A DNA stretch of 64,000 nucleotides from Bacteroidota bacterium (GTDB taxonomy: Bacteria > Bacteroidota > Bacteroidia > AKYH767-A > OLB10), in the NCBI GenBank assembly GCA_016717725.1, contig JADKFA010000019.1, positions 1 through 64,000 of the forward strand. Direction: 5' to 3'. The notes under the pieces are model-generated. The model worked only from the letters and a program-made list of their open reading frames with translations. It did no database searches and was not told the DNA's origin. How positions within the stretch are numbered: the first letter of the stretch is position 1; each line of letters starts with the position of its first letter. Of this stretch, positions 1 to 8,871 are shown in pieces. The translations under genes were made by a program, and so were the position numbers.

Positions 1-1314
1 ACCCGTGTTGCCGATACGGCTATTAATTTGCAAATGTTTAAAGCAGAAGAAAAAGATATTTTGCTGCGCCATAAACATCTTGGAAATATTCCGATTCCAA
101 TTGTAATGGGTGATCCTTATCGATTAAGTCAAGTATTATTAAACCTTTTGAATAATGCAATTAAGTTCACGAATTACGGAGACGTTCTACTTACTCATCA
201 AGTGATCGCAGAAGACAGTGAGCATGTTGAAATTAAGTTTACTGTTCAGGATACTGGAATTGGAATTCCACTCACTCATCAAGGAAAAATATTTGAAAGT
301 TTTACTCAGATTAATGCAGATGGTAGTAAACATAACGGAGTCGGTTTGGGATTGACAATCTCAAAAAATCTTATAGAAAAACAAGGTGGAAGAATTTGGG
401 TGGAAAGCAAAGAGAACATAGGAAGCTCCTTTAATTTTAGTATTAAATACAAGAAAGCAAAATTGAATGTGGAACCCCATATCATGTCTGCTGTTGAGTT
501 GCAAGATTTAGGTACGTTGAATATTTTGTTGGCTGAAGATAATAAGGTGAATGTATTTATTACAGAATCCATGTTAACTGATTGGGGATTTCATGTGGAT
601 GTTGCAAGTAATGGTGAAGAAGTGTTGCAGTTGATGGAAACAAATAATTATGATTTGGTATTGATGGATATTCAAATGCCAATCATGGATGGATTAGAAG
701 CAACAAAGAAAATTCGCGAGATGAGAGATCCTGCTAAGTCTCGAGTTCCTGTAATAGCATTGACGGCTAATACAGGCCGACAAGCTCATAAACAATTGAT
801 GTCATTAGGTATGAATGATTGGGTGGTTAAGCCATTTAAAGAGGAAACGTTGTACCGGAAGTTGGCAATGCATATCAGTGGTAAGGATTGGATATCAGAA
901 TCAATGAAGAAAAGAAAATTCCCTGTCCGCAAGAAACCAACTGTTTTAACCGAGGAATTATTGTACGATTTGTCTTCACTAAAAAGTGATCATCCTTCAA
1001 ATAGAGCGTTCTTGATTAAAATGCTTTCCCTCTTTATTGAGACTATTCCTGTCGCTGTTGAGAATATGTTTGTGTTCTTTGAAAAAAATCAATTAGATCA
1101 GGTCAGTAAAGTAGCTCATAAAATTAAACCTTCAATTGATGGAGCTGGAATAGTAATTTTGAAAGATTGTATTCGTAATGTTGAAGGTTTTAGTGAGAAG
1201 AAGAGAAATGTTGTTCAATTGAAAGCGGATTTGGAGCTTATACAAAAAGTGATTGGTGAAGTGGTAGTTGCTTTCAAAATCGAAATTGAAAAATTAAAGG
1301 AGGTCGAAAATTAA
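1..1314 (+). CDS. Hybrid histidine kinase, C-terminal part (HATPase-REC-Hpt), 5' end outside window
   Basis: This is the 3' part of a hybrid sensor kinase; the reading frame is open to the first base, so the sensor and most of the dimerisation domain lie upstream. A HATPase_c domain fills roughly residues 30-145, with the N-box NLLNNAIKF, the G1 box DTGIGI and the G2 box GVGLGLTI. A receiver domain follows at about 175-290, with acidic pocket LLAEDN, phospho-acceptor Asp in LMDIQMP and Lys in VVKPF. The last ~110 residues look like an Hpt domain with AHKIKPS in place of the usual AHxLKGSS, its His being the likely phosphotransfer site. ATP-driven His-Asp-His relay in the cytoplasm is inferred from this order. 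Its stop lies 2 bp from the stop of the convergent glycosyltransferase. The sensed signal cannot be judged. Confidence 0.9.
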   Translation, partial: TRVADTAINLQMFKAEEKDILLRHKHLGNIPIPIVMGDPYRLSQVLLNLLNNAIKFTNYGDVLLTHQVIAEDSEHVEIKFTVQDTGIGIPLTHQGKIFESFTQINADGSKHNGVGLGLTISKNLIEKQGGRIWVESKENIGSSFNFSIKYKKAKLNVEPHIMSAVELQDLGTLNILLAEDNKVNVFITESMLTDWGFHVDVASNGEEVLQLMETNNYDLVLMDIQMPIMDGLEATKKIREMRDPAKSRVPVIALTANTGRQAHKQLMSLGMNDWVVKPFKEETLYRKLAMHISGKDWISESMKKRKFPVRKKPTVLTEELLYDLSSLKSDHPSNRAFLIKMLSLFIETIPVAVENMFVFFEKNQLDQVSKVAHKIKPSIDGAGIVILKDCIRNVEGFSEKKRNVVQLKADLELIQKVIGEVVVAFKIEIEKLKEVEN

Positions 1315-1316
1315 TT

Positions 1317-2489
1317 TTATGGTGATGAGTTTATTTTTTGGATGATGTCCTTAGTAGATTGTTCCCAATTGAAATTTTTTCGAACAAAATCATACGCTGC
1401 ATCGGTTAGTAGATCGTATTTTTCTTTATCTGTTAACAGTAGGTGTATGTAACGACTATATTCTTCAGGAGTGTCAGCAACAAAAACTTCCTTTTCATGA
1501 GTGGCTCCTAATGCGTTATTGGCCATGGTGGAGATAACACAAGGAATTTTCATGGCCATCGCCTGTAGTATTTTATTTTGCAATCCAATGCTAATCAACA
1601 TCGGTGCAATCATTATTTTAGATGTGTAAAAGCTGTCTCGAATATCTTCCATCCACCCACTAACCGTAATTCCATCATTGGCTAAATTTCGAATTTTGAC
1701 GGAAGGAGATGCACCTGCAATTAGAAAAGTAAGTGAAGGATGCGTTTTTTTTATTTCTGGTAAAAGTTCTTCTACCGTATATAGTGCACTTGCAATATTA
1801 GGTGGATAGGACATATTACCATTGAAAAGTAAATCGTATTTCTTCTCGGTTTCCTTTGGTTTGAAATAATCAAAATCAACACCATTCGGAATTACTTGAA
1901 TTTCCGAATGCAGAGGATGGGGAATTAAATCGCGATCTTGTTCTGAAATGATAATTTTATGTTGGAATAAATTAAAAACTTCGTGTTCATATTTTACTAA
2001 TCGTTTCCATTCAAAATACGCTGGAATGCGCATCCACCACACCCCTTGATTCTTGATGCGCTCCATTCCTTTGGAAAACGCATCCATGTAATCCAGAATT
2101 TTATACTTGATATTTAATTTTCGACCATATTCAGCCATTCGAATTAAGTGACAATACAAAACAGTTGCATTGCACTCCTTCGCAAACTGTTGAATTTGAT
2201 CTGATATTTTTTGGTCGAAAAAATAAGCAACTTGAAAAGGAGTTTTCTTTAATCGTAGCAAATTGAAAATAGATCTATTTTTTGAAATGACACCTGTACG
2301 AATATGCAAACAATACGGAGAAAGTGCTTCTATCCATTTGGATTTAGGTTCTTCTTCATTCACTGCGAATAAACAGATGTCATAATACTTGCTTAGCTCT
2401 TTGATTAAATAATAAGCCCTTAATTTATCGCCTTTTTCCAATGGAAAAGGAAAACGAGAGGTGAGAAATAAGAGTTTTTGCTTGTTCAA
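1317..2489 (-). CDS. Glycosyltransferase, GT4-like (PEP-CTERM/EpsH1-associated sugar transferase type)
   Basis: A 390-residue GT-B fold glycosyltransferase. The N-terminus LFLTSRFPFPLEKGDKLRAY carries the glycine-rich acceptor-side loop typical of the Stp1-like sugar transferases. The C-terminal Rossmann half begins around VIPNGVDFDYF, followed by LLFNGNMSYPPN and LTFLIAGASP, with MIAPMLISIGLQNKILQAMAMKIPCV as the nucleotide-sugar region; the usual E-x7-E is weakly represented there. It probably transfers a sugar from a nucleotide donor during surface polysaccharide synthesis, but donor and acceptor cannot be read from the sequence. It is convergent with the hybrid kinase, and no polysaccharide cluster surrounds it apart from the GT-C-like membrane protein further on. 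Confidence 0.82.
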   Translation of the reverse strand: MNKQKLLFLTSRFPFPLEKGDKLRAYYLIKELSKYYDICLFAVNEEEPKSKWIEALSPYCLHIRTGVISKNRSIFNLLRLKKTPFQVAYFFDQKISDQIQQFAKECNATVLYCHLIRMAEYGRKLNIKYKILDYMDAFSKGMERIKNQGVWWMRIPAYFEWKRLVKYEHEVFNLFQHKIIISEQDRDLIPHPLHSEIQVIPNGVDFDYFKPKETEKKYDLLFNGNMSYPPNIASALYTVEELLPEIKKTHPSLTFLIAGASPSVKIRNLANDGITVSGWMEDIRDSFYTSKIMIAPMLISIGLQNKILQAMAMKIPCVISTMANNALGATHEKEVFVADTPEEYSRYIHLLLTDKEKYDLLTDAAYDFVRKNFNWEQSTKDIIQKINSSP

Positions 2490-2534
2490 GTTACTGTAGA
2501 ATCTTTATTTAAATTTTGAATGGAAAATTTGATT

Positions 2535-3257
2535 TTATTTTTCTTCGGTTATCGATTTAATTTTCCCATTTCCCGTAACATTGCTTTTGATACTCGGTAC
2601 ACCCGCATAAATCACATCTCCACTTCCAACAATGCTGATGTCTAATTTATCTTTTACAGTGAGATAAGCTTTTCCTGAACCATTGATGTCGATATCACAA
2701 GTATTCGCAGCTAAGTCCTGTGCATTAATATCACCCGATCCGTTAATTTCAATATTCAGCTTTTGTACGGCTCCACTAATGTTCATCTCTCCAGAGCCGT
2801 TAATTTTAGATTTAATTTCTTTGGCATTTAAATTCGTTTGAATTTTTCCAGATCCATTAATGACAAAATTCACTTTCGGTGTAGAATACTGATTAAGGAT
2901 ATCTATGTTGCCTGATCCGTTCAATTCAATTCCTTTTAAAGAGGTGCAGGTGATGAGTATTTCAATGGGTTTATCACTCTTAAGAATTCGATTCGATTGA
3001 ATGATGAGTCTTTGATTTTTGCTTTTTAGCTCGATGTTTTCAACGATGTTTTCTTGGGCCACTATAGTTAATGAATTCGAATCGGTAACTACAATGGTTA
3101 CATGTGCTGGAATATTTAAAACAAGGTTGTTGAAGCTTTTTATGCTTCTGGATTCTTTGATCAGTTCCCCCTCTCCCGTTATAGGTCGTTGACAACTGCT
3201 GTGAAACAATCCTATGAATAGGAATAGTTTAAGGAATAGACTTTTGGATGCTTTCAT
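2535..3257 (-). CDS. GIN-domain lipoprotein (DUF2807)
   Basis: A 240-residue exported protein with a lipoprotein signal peptide: basic MKASK, hydrophobic LFLKLFLFIGLF, then HSSC with Cys about residue 22 as lipidation site. The rest is a head GIN domain (DUF2807), a right-handed beta-helix-like fold: it opens with SFNNLVLNIPAHVTIV and repeats the motif (I/L)NGSG six times (for example IELNGSGNIDI, VINGSGKIQT, DINGSGKAYL). These repeats are the rungs of the helix. The family is very common in Bacteroidota as periplasmic or surface lipoproteins of unknown role. It sits alone between the glycosyltransferase and the divergent thioesterase. Confidence 0.85.
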   Translation of the reverse strand: MKASKSLFLKLFLFIGLFHSSCQRPITGEGELIKESRSIKSFNNLVLNIPAHVTIVVTDSNSLTIVAQENIVENIELKSKNQRLIIQSNRILKSDKPIEILITCTSLKGIELNGSGNIDILNQYSTPKVNFVINGSGKIQTNLNAKEIKSKINGSGEMNISGAVQKLNIEINGSGDINAQDLAANTCDIDINGSGKAYLTVKDKLDISIVGSGDVIYAGVPSIKSNVTGNGKIKSITEEK

Positions 3258-3303
3258 GGTTGATTTTAGCGAAGGTATTGCACTTTGATTGATTTGACAA
3301 GAG

Positions 3304-3311
3304 TATATTTG
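3304..3311 (+). promoter_or_regulatory. Bacteroidota -7 promoter element for the thioesterase
   Basis: TATATTTG matches TAnnTTTG. A TTTG at 3284-3287 could be the -33 element (16-bp spacer). The motif ends 8 nt before the ATG at 3320, so the transcript would be nearly leaderless. Confidence 0.6.
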
Positions 3312-3319
3312 TAGAAAGA

Positions 3320-3766
3320 ATGGAAATGATGGAATTAACGGATTTTAAACATAAAACACGGATTCAAATTCGATTTAAAGATATTGATAAGCTAGGACAT
3401 GTGAATAATGCGAATCATATCACGTATCTTGAATTATCCCGTGTAAATTATTTGAATGATGTTTTTAAACAATTGATTGATTGGAGCAAAGAAGGAATTA
3501 TATTGGCTCGTATAGAAGTGGATTATAAACACCCAATTTATTTAGAGGATGAGGTCTGGGTCCACTCACGAGTAAGTAAAATTGGGAACTCGAGTTACGA
3601 TATGGAGTATGTTATTGTTTGTATGGTTGATGGGTTACCACGGGTTGCTGCAATAGGTAAATCAGTGCAAGTATGTTTTAATTATGAAACGAATAAAACG
3701 ATGAAAATGCCTGACGTGTGGAAAAATTACATGTTAAATTTTGAAGGTAATATCCTATTGGGATGA
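3320..3766 (+). CDS. Acyl-CoA thioesterase, 4HBT hotdog fold (YbgC/FadM-like)
   Basis: A 148-residue single hotdog domain. The N-terminal stretch IQIRFKDIDKLGHVNNANHITYLE is the 4HBT signature, with the catalytic Asp in the IDKLGHVNN segment. The length is normal for this cytoplasmic thioesterase family, which hydrolyses acyl-CoA or 4-hydroxybenzoyl-CoA-type thioesters. Substrate cannot be inferred. Three Met codons lie at the start (3320, 3326, 3329); the first is 8 nt past a TAnnTTTG promoter, so a later one would give a short leader. Its stop is 2 bp from the stop of the convergent membrane protein. Confidence 0.85.
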   Translation: MEMMELTDFKHKTRIQIRFKDIDKLGHVNNANHITYLELSRVNYLNDVFKQLIDWSKEGIILARIEVDYKHPIYLEDEVWVHSRVSKIGNSSYDMEYVIVCMVDGLPRVAAIGKSVQVCFNYETNKTMKMPDVWKNYMLNFEGNILLG

Positions 3767-3768
3767 TA

Positions 3769-5169
3769 TTATAATTTAAGTTTTTGAGCATAGTTATCGG
3801 TCATCTTTTTATTGAAACGCAAATCATTGTATGCCCCTTGGTCTTCAATATAGAAGAGGTCATATCCTCTTTTTTTTAACCAAATTAATTCAGGTTCGTC
3901 AATATAATGTCTGATGATGAGTGAATCATTGGGATTATTTTTAGATAATACTTGCAATGTTGCATTCCACCAACCCGAAATTAATATTGTTTTTTGACGA
4001 ATGCTTGAAGTACGATTAATAATTTTTTCTGCAAATAAAATCTGTTGTTTTCGCTTGCTTTGATCGGCTAATACTAAACCTTGGAAGGGATCGATTGCCA
4101 CCTTGATTTCTGCAATGTTTAAAAGTAGAGCAAAATCACTACGAGATGAACCCCTGTTATCTTCCGCTAAATTTACACCTAGAAAGAGACAAGAGAAGGT
4201 GAAAATTAATGTTAAGTTTCTGATCGATTTCTCATCAGTAAAAAGGGCTAATCCTAAAATTAAGAATGGACAAATGGGGATGATGAATGCTGCTTTAAGA
4301 GGCACATTGATGAAAGCAATTGTATAAAGTAGAATTGTAATAGCGCAAACTGTAATTAAAGGAATACTAATATTTTTCCCCTCATAAATTACAGGGATTA
4401 CCTCTTTTCTTTTTATAATAATTTTAACGATGTAATATGCAATGGCGAAGCACCCTGCAATTCCCCACACAGCAATACTTCCTTTGTATGCATTTTTTAA
4501 AAAGTTGGGTATGGGAAAGTGTTCATAGTAGGTAAAAAATCCAAGTCCATATTGGTAAATAACCGGACTCATAACAAGAAAAGATCCAACTAATGTTGCT
4601 ACAATAAAGTACAAATTGTTTTTAATGCGTGAATTTTCATCGCTTAAATTCCAAAGTAAAATAGAGTAGGGCAGGAGCATAGCTCCTGAAGTAATTCTGC
4701 AACCTACTCCTAAAGCAAGCATGCTTGCCGCCAAAAGAATCTGTTTTTTGCTAATGAAATAGCCACTGAGTAAAATAAAACTCATCGCCCAAGTATAATC
4801 CATCGCATTGCTGCTGTTTATGAAAACGATGGGCGTGAATGCAAGGGCAGCTGCACACCAATACGCATTTTTTATACTGAGGTTCCTGAGCATTGCAACA
4901 AAGGCAATGATACCCAAGGTGCTAATGATTGCCGTCAGTAAATTATAAAATAGTGGACCCCTCTTCCAACAACTAGAATAAATTAGTTCTTGTACCGGGT
5001 GTCCTGGTAAACGCGAAACTTCATAAATGCCAGTTGTGCCGATGCGTTCTGCAACTAAATGCATTGCCCAAGCATCTTCTTCACTTCCAAATCCATCAAA
5101 CAAAAATGGAACTCTTGTTAAAAAAATAAAGAGCCCAAAGAGAATGAGATTTCGAAATTGGTTGGTCAT
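3769..5169 (-). CDS. Polytopic membrane protein, GT-C glycosyltransferase-like
   Basis: A 466-residue protein with about ten hydrophobic segments and a ~130-residue soluble C-terminal tail. After the first helix comes FDGFGSEEDAWAMHLVAERI, an acidic first extracytoplasmic loop typical of GT-C (PMT/ArnT/GT39-like) transferases that use polyprenyl-phosphate sugars; repeated pairs such as FTPIVFINSSNAMDYTW also resemble that fold. This family assignment is an inference and the substrate is unknown. Its ATG overlaps the stop of the S41 protease by 4 bp (ATGA), making it the last gene of a deaminase-protease-membrane protein operon. It could instead be an uncharacterised DUF2029-type protein. Confidence 0.6.
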   Translation of the reverse strand: MTNQFRNLILFGLFIFLTRVPFLFDGFGSEEDAWAMHLVAERIGTTGIYEVSRLPGHPVQELIYSSCWKRGPLFYNLLTAIISTLGIIAFVAMLRNLSIKNAYWCAAALAFTPIVFINSSNAMDYTWAMSFILLSGYFISKKQILLAASMLALGVGCRITSGAMLLPYSILLWNLSDENSRIKNNLYFIVATLVGSFLVMSPVIYQYGLGFFTYYEHFPIPNFLKNAYKGSIAVWGIAGCFAIAYYIVKIIIKRKEVIPVIYEGKNISIPLITVCAITILLYTIAFINVPLKAAFIIPICPFLILGLALFTDEKSIRNLTLIFTFSCLFLGVNLAEDNRGSSRSDFALLLNIAEIKVAIDPFQGLVLADQSKRKQQILFAEKIINRTSSIRQKTILISGWWNATLQVLSKNNPNDSLIIRHYIDEPELIWLKKRGYDLFYIEDQGAYNDLRFNKKMTDNYAQKLKL

Positions 5170-6761
5170 TTCATGGGTTGCTCCAGAAGTTTAAGTGCTT
5201 TCTGAAGGGTAGCATCTCTCTCATGAAGAATCGGATACATACCTTCATTTTTCCAAAGTAAACGCGCTATATATGCCTTGAGTTGAACTTGCAATAATGG
5301 TAACGACTTTCGTAGATCCTTTTCGTTTTTTACAACACCTTTTTTCTCTGCATAAGTGATAAACTCTTGGATGAAAGTAGCGTCCGTGATAAACTGTTTT
5401 TTGAATTCTTCAGCGCTTTTATAATTCATCAATTTAACTCTATTGTGATCAACATAATCATATGCAAATTGATTTACGCTTCCACTTGCAAAAAGTCGAT
5501 TGATGTATTCGCTATTGTAAAGTGTATCTAATGGAACGAAAACATCGGGAGTTATTCCACCACCTCCATATACTGTTTTTCCAGATGGTGTTTTGAAGAT
5601 GATCGTATCCTTTTGATGAATGCTGTCTTGATGGAGTAATTCGCCTGTCTTGAGTCGATCATACAACTCATCTTCATAGGCTGAAAATCCGTGGTCGTAT
5701 GCTTTCTGAATACTCCTGCCTGTGGGCGTATAATAACGAGCAATGGTTAATCGGATAGCACTTCCATCGGGCAAAAGTGTTTGTTCTTGTACTAATCCCT
5801 TTCCAAAGGAACGTCGCCCAACAAGGGTTCCTCGATCCCAATCTTGAATAGCACCCGATACAATTTCTGCTGCAGAGGCAGATCCCTCGTCAATCAAAAT
5901 TATAAGTTTTCCTTGTTCAAAAAGTCCGTCGTGAGAAGTGAAGTATTCTGTTTTTGGTCTAGATTTCCCCTCGGTATAAACAATTAATTTTTTTCCTCCA
6001 ATAAATTCATCGGAGATGGAAGTAGCAGCATCTAAAAATCCACCTGGGTTGCCTCTTAGATCCAGAATCAAATTTCGTAGTCCCTCTTTTTTGAGGCGTT
6101 GCATGGCAAGAATAAATTCATCGTACGTAGTGGCGCTAAAGCGAGAAATTTTAATGTATCCCGTTTGTGGCGTAATCATGTATGTAAATTCCAAACTGTT
6201 GATGGGTATTTTTCCTCTTACAATTTTATAGTCGATTAATTTAGTTTGCCCTCTACGAAAAATGGATACGTTAACAATTGATCCTCCTGCGCCACGGAGC
6301 GTTTTCATCACCATCTCGTTAGTAATATTAATTCCTGCAACTAATACACTATCTACTTTTACAATTCGATCACCGGGTTGTATGCCCAAGCTTTCACTGG
6401 GTCCGCCTGATAGAGCCGAAACAACCATGATGGTGTCTTCCTGAATGTGAAATTCAATTCCAATCCCTTCAAAATTTCCTTCTAATGGTTCGTTAGCCGC
6501 TTGCAATTCTTCCTTTGGGATGTATGCAGAGTGTGGATCTAATTGCTCTAAAAGTTTAACAATGGTTTCATTGGTGAGCTTTTCTCTATTGATGGTATCC
6601 ACATACTCTTGTTGGATATAATCCAAAATGGAATTGATCTTGTTTTCAGATGAAATTTTTGGTGCCGTAGTTAAAGAACTTCCAACGTAAATTCCTCCTG
6701 CTAATGCTAATCCCACAATAATGGGAATTGCAAACATTTTATTCGAACTACTTTCGTTCAT
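5166..6761 (-). CDS. S41 family C-terminal processing peptidase (CtpA/Prc-like)
   Basis: A 531-residue periplasmic serine protease with one N-terminal membrane segment (about residues 9-30). The family helical lead-in EYVDTINREKL...LLEQLDPHSAYIPKEE is followed by a PDZ domain (about 85-170, with SLGIQPGDRIVKVD) and the S41 core. The core shows LILDLRGNPGG, the nucleophile segment GSASAAE near 293-299 and the catalytic Lys in FGKGLVQ at residue 321. The extended C-terminus (~380-531) is usual in Bacteroidota. It is expected to trim C-termini of exported proteins. It starts 1 bp after the deaminase stop and overlaps the next gene by 4 bp, so translational coupling is likely. Confidence 0.93.
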   Translation of the reverse strand: MNESSSNKMFAIPIIVGLALAGGIYVGSSLTTAPKISSENKINSILDYIQQEYVDTINREKLTNETIVKLLEQLDPHSAYIPKEELQAANEPLEGNFEGIGIEFHIQEDTIMVVSALSGGPSESLGIQPGDRIVKVDSVLVAGINITNEMVMKTLRGAGGSIVNVSIFRRGQTKLIDYKIVRGKIPINSLEFTYMITPQTGYIKISRFSATTYDEFILAMQRLKKEGLRNLILDLRGNPGGFLDAATSISDEFIGGKKLIVYTEGKSRPKTEYFTSHDGLFEQGKLIILIDEGSASAAEIVSGAIQDWDRGTLVGRRSFGKGLVQEQTLLPDGSAIRLTIARYYTPTGRSIQKAYDHGFSAYEDELYDRLKTGELLHQDSIHQKDTIIFKTPSGKTVYGGGGITPDVFVPLDTLYNSEYINRLFASGSVNQFAYDYVDHNRVKLMNYKSAEEFKKQFITDATFIQEFITYAEKKGVVKNEKDLRKSLPLLQVQLKAYIARLLWKNEGMYPILHERDATLQKALKLLEQPMK

Positions 6762-6762
6762 A

Positions 6763-7230
6763 TTATTTTTTATCTTCTTTAGGGAAGTGAAACACTTCTA
6801 CTCCAAAACGACGTAAAAAATCAACTCCTTCTTCAACTACAATACCTTTGTATGCAGCATAACTGTCTCTGAAAATTACTTTTTTTATTCCAGTAGTGTA
6901 AATTATTCTGGCACAAGGAAGACAAGGTGCTAAGGTGACGTAGAGTGTTGCATCTTCTAATGTGATTTGATTCTTTGCTGCGTAAAGTATTGCATTCGCT
7001 TCTGCATGTAATGCCAATGAACAGCCACCTTTGCGGTCGCGTGCACACCCTTCAACAGGCCATTCTTCATCACAATTATGTGTACCAGCGGGTGGACCAT
7101 TATATCCTAATGATATAATTCGCGTGTCTTTTGATATAACAGCCCCTACTTTCATCTTCACACAGTGCGATTTCGTCGCAAGGTTTTGTGCTAAATCCAT
7201 GTAAAGCTCGTCAAAACTAATCTTACTCAT
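6763..7230 (-). CDS. dCMP deaminase / ComE-type cytidylate deaminase
   Basis: A 155-residue zinc-dependent deaminase. The HAEANAI motif gives the zinc ligand His and catalytic Glu, and LAPCLPCARII supplies the two Cys ligands. The upstream insertion CDEEWPVEGCARDRKGGCS is characteristic of dCMP deaminases rather than of cytidine or tRNA deaminases. It converts dCMP to dUMP for thymidylate synthesis in the cytoplasm. It heads a three-gene operon with the S41 protease and the GT-C-like protein. The promoter element at 7235-7242 ends 4 nt before the ATG, so the operon mRNA is predicted to be leaderless. Confidence 0.9.
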   Translation of the reverse strand: MSKISFDELYMDLAQNLATKSHCVKMKVGAVISKDTRIISLGYNGPPAGTHNCDEEWPVEGCARDRKGGCSLALHAEANAILYAAKNQITLEDATLYVTLAPCLPCARIIYTTGIKKVIFRDSYAAYKGIVVEEGVDFLRRFGVEVFHFPKEDKK

Positions 7231-7234
7231 TTGG

Positions 7235-7242
7235 CAAAGATA
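7235..7242 (-). promoter_or_regulatory. -7 promoter element for the deaminase operon
   Basis: On the minus strand the site reads TATCTTTG, a match to TAnnTTTG, ending 4 nt before the ATG at 7230. Confidence 0.65.
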
Positions 7243-7385
7243 ATAGGGTTTGGGATATGTTTTAAGAGTTGGAGAAGAGTATTCTCAATGCTTAATTATG
7301 AATGACTTGTGAAAAATTAAGTTGAGTATTATCGCTATGGATTGTAATCCAAGTGAGCACTAGATTTGTTTCAAATGTTGCAACA

Positions 7386-8018
7386 TCATTCTCCTTTGAT
7401 GCTTTTTACAACTTCCGATAAATATATTTTAATGCCAATAGCAAAAATGGGAGAGTTCATTTTCGCATCAATTTCTTTGTTATTGATGAGCATTACTCGA
7501 TATCCTATGCCTGCGGTAAGTCCAACCCATTTCAACACTTTATATTGTGCGTTTACACCTAACTGTGACGCCACTACGCCTTTCTTAAATATTCTTCTTT
7601 TACTATCATTTTTATCAAAGTATTGAAAATAACTTTGACCATAACCAATTTGAAGTGGTGTGCTGATTTGCCAGTTTCCTTTGCTATAATGAATATACTC
7701 GGCCATCACGGGAAAGTACCTAAAGAAGAGCTGAGCTTTAACCGTGTCATTTTTTGCGTAGGCAAGCTCTTCATCAGGTAATACTTTCTGCTCCACAATA
7801 TCAGAACTGATGAAATTATACCCCACTCCAAATCGCCATTTTTCGTCAAGCTTAACGCCTCCCTTGAATCCCCAAACATCAGCACTTTTATCTCCAATAA
7901 AAGAATAGTAACTATCAAAAACTAAGAATGGACTGAGCGATCGTTTCTCGCTGTTGGATTGACCATTTGCGAAAGTGCAGAATAAACAGATAGGAAGAAG
8001 TAACAGGGCTCTTAACAT
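7386..8018 (-). CDS. Exported outer-membrane beta-barrel-like protein, unknown function
   Basis: A 210-residue protein with a signal peptide (MLRALLLLPICLFCTFANG, cleavage near GQS). The mature part alternates polar and hydrophobic residues with Gly/aromatic-rich strands such as WGFKGGVKLDEKWRFGVGYNFI and WQISTPLQIGYGQSYFQYF, as in small outer-membrane barrels. No family was recognised. A TAnnTTTG promoter lies inside the 3' end of the upstream UbiA-like gene, so it can be transcribed on its own. Confidence 0.6.
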   Translation of the reverse strand: MLRALLLLPICLFCTFANGQSNSEKRSLSPFLVFDSYYSFIGDKSADVWGFKGGVKLDEKWRFGVGYNFISSDIVEQKVLPDEELAYAKNDTVKAQLFFRYFPVMAEYIHYSKGNWQISTPLQIGYGQSYFQYFDKNDSKRRIFKKGVVASQLGVNAQYKVLKWVGLTAGIGYRVMLINNKEIDAKMNSPIFAIGIKIYLSEVVKSIKGE

Positions 8019-8046
8019 TCAAGTGAGGTGCGGTAGTGTCGTATTT

Positions 8047-8838
8047 TTAGGCAAAGATAAAAAAGAGGATGCCATGTAAGAGTAGATTTCCATCCACAAG
8101 AAGAAGATATTGCTTGTTCGTACTTTGCTCATGTAGATTTAATATTCCTAGGATACTAAGTATTCCGCTGGTAATGGATGCGATAAGGAGTGAATTTGAA
8201 GACTGATGACAAGTATAGAAATAGACTAACGCTACAGAAAGCAACAATAGTATGATGGCCACCCCTTTTGTTTTTCTAAAGCCATGTTGAATGGGAAAAG
8301 TGACAATTTTTCTCCGACTGTCTTTTTTTATGTCTCTTAAGTCAATGCTTATACTCAAGGCAAAAAGAAAAAGAAAGCGTTGTAGAAAAAGCAAGATTGA
8401 ATCGGAATTCTCCAATAGAATTGGTGAGGTTACGAGCGCCCAAGCTAATGCAATGGAGAAGTTTTTTAATAAATACACGGACCTCAGACCTTCGAAGGTC
8501 CCACTTTTTGTAGTAAATTGAGTGTAATAGATAATGCTTAGAATGGATGCCAATCCATATTGTAAGAGTTGGAAAAAGGGGAAGGATAACTTCAATAATA
8601 AAATCAAAACCAAAATGAAGGCAATCTTTAAAATGATTTTACTTTCATTGATTTTAAATTTCGTGTTTGTAAAATTAATTTCAGGATTTGAATTGGCTAG
8701 ATAATATCCAATAAAAGTCCCTGTAAAAATAAAGAGGAAGTGAAAAGCAGAAAAGTCTTTAGAGGTAGTTGCCATCAATGCGCTTGATGTAGCCATTAAA
8801 AATGGATAATAAAATCTATGTTGATGAATATATATCAA
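8047..8838 (-). CDS. UbiA-like prenyltransferase family membrane protein
   Basis: A 263-residue protein with 7-8 hydrophobic helices. The segment SIDLRDIKKDSRRKIVTFPIQHG matches the second Asp-rich motif of UbiA prenyltransferases (DxxDxxxD followed by a Lys/Thr and a proline), and SVYLLKNFSIALAWALV matches the helix after the first half-domain. The first motif (NDxxDxxxD) is not intact: the corresponding region reads YYLANSNPEI. Activity is therefore uncertain although the fold is credible. No ATG starts the frame; TTG at 8838 is the first candidate, with an ATG at 8796 as an alternative that would remove the first 14 residues. Confidence 0.65.
   Translation of the reverse strand: MIYIHQHRFYYPFLMATSSALMATTSKDFSAFHFLFIFTGTFIGYYLANSNPEINFTNTKFKINESKIILKIAFILVLILLLKLSFPFFQLLQYGLASILSIIYYTQFTTKSGTFEGLRSVYLLKNFSIALAWALVTSPILLENSDSILLFLQRFLFLFALSISIDLRDIKKDSRRKIVTFPIQHGFRKTKGVAIILLLLSVALVYFYTCHQSSNSLLIASITSGILSILGILNLHEQSTNKQYLLLVDGNLLLHGILFFIFA
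8052..8059 (-). promoter_or_regulatory. -7 promoter element for the beta-barrel gene
   Basis: TATCTTTG on the minus strand, 33 nt before the ATG at 8018 and overlapping the last codons of the UbiA-like gene. Confidence 0.5.
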
Positions 8839-8871
8839 TTGTGCGCCATTGGAATTTTATTGATTTAATTT

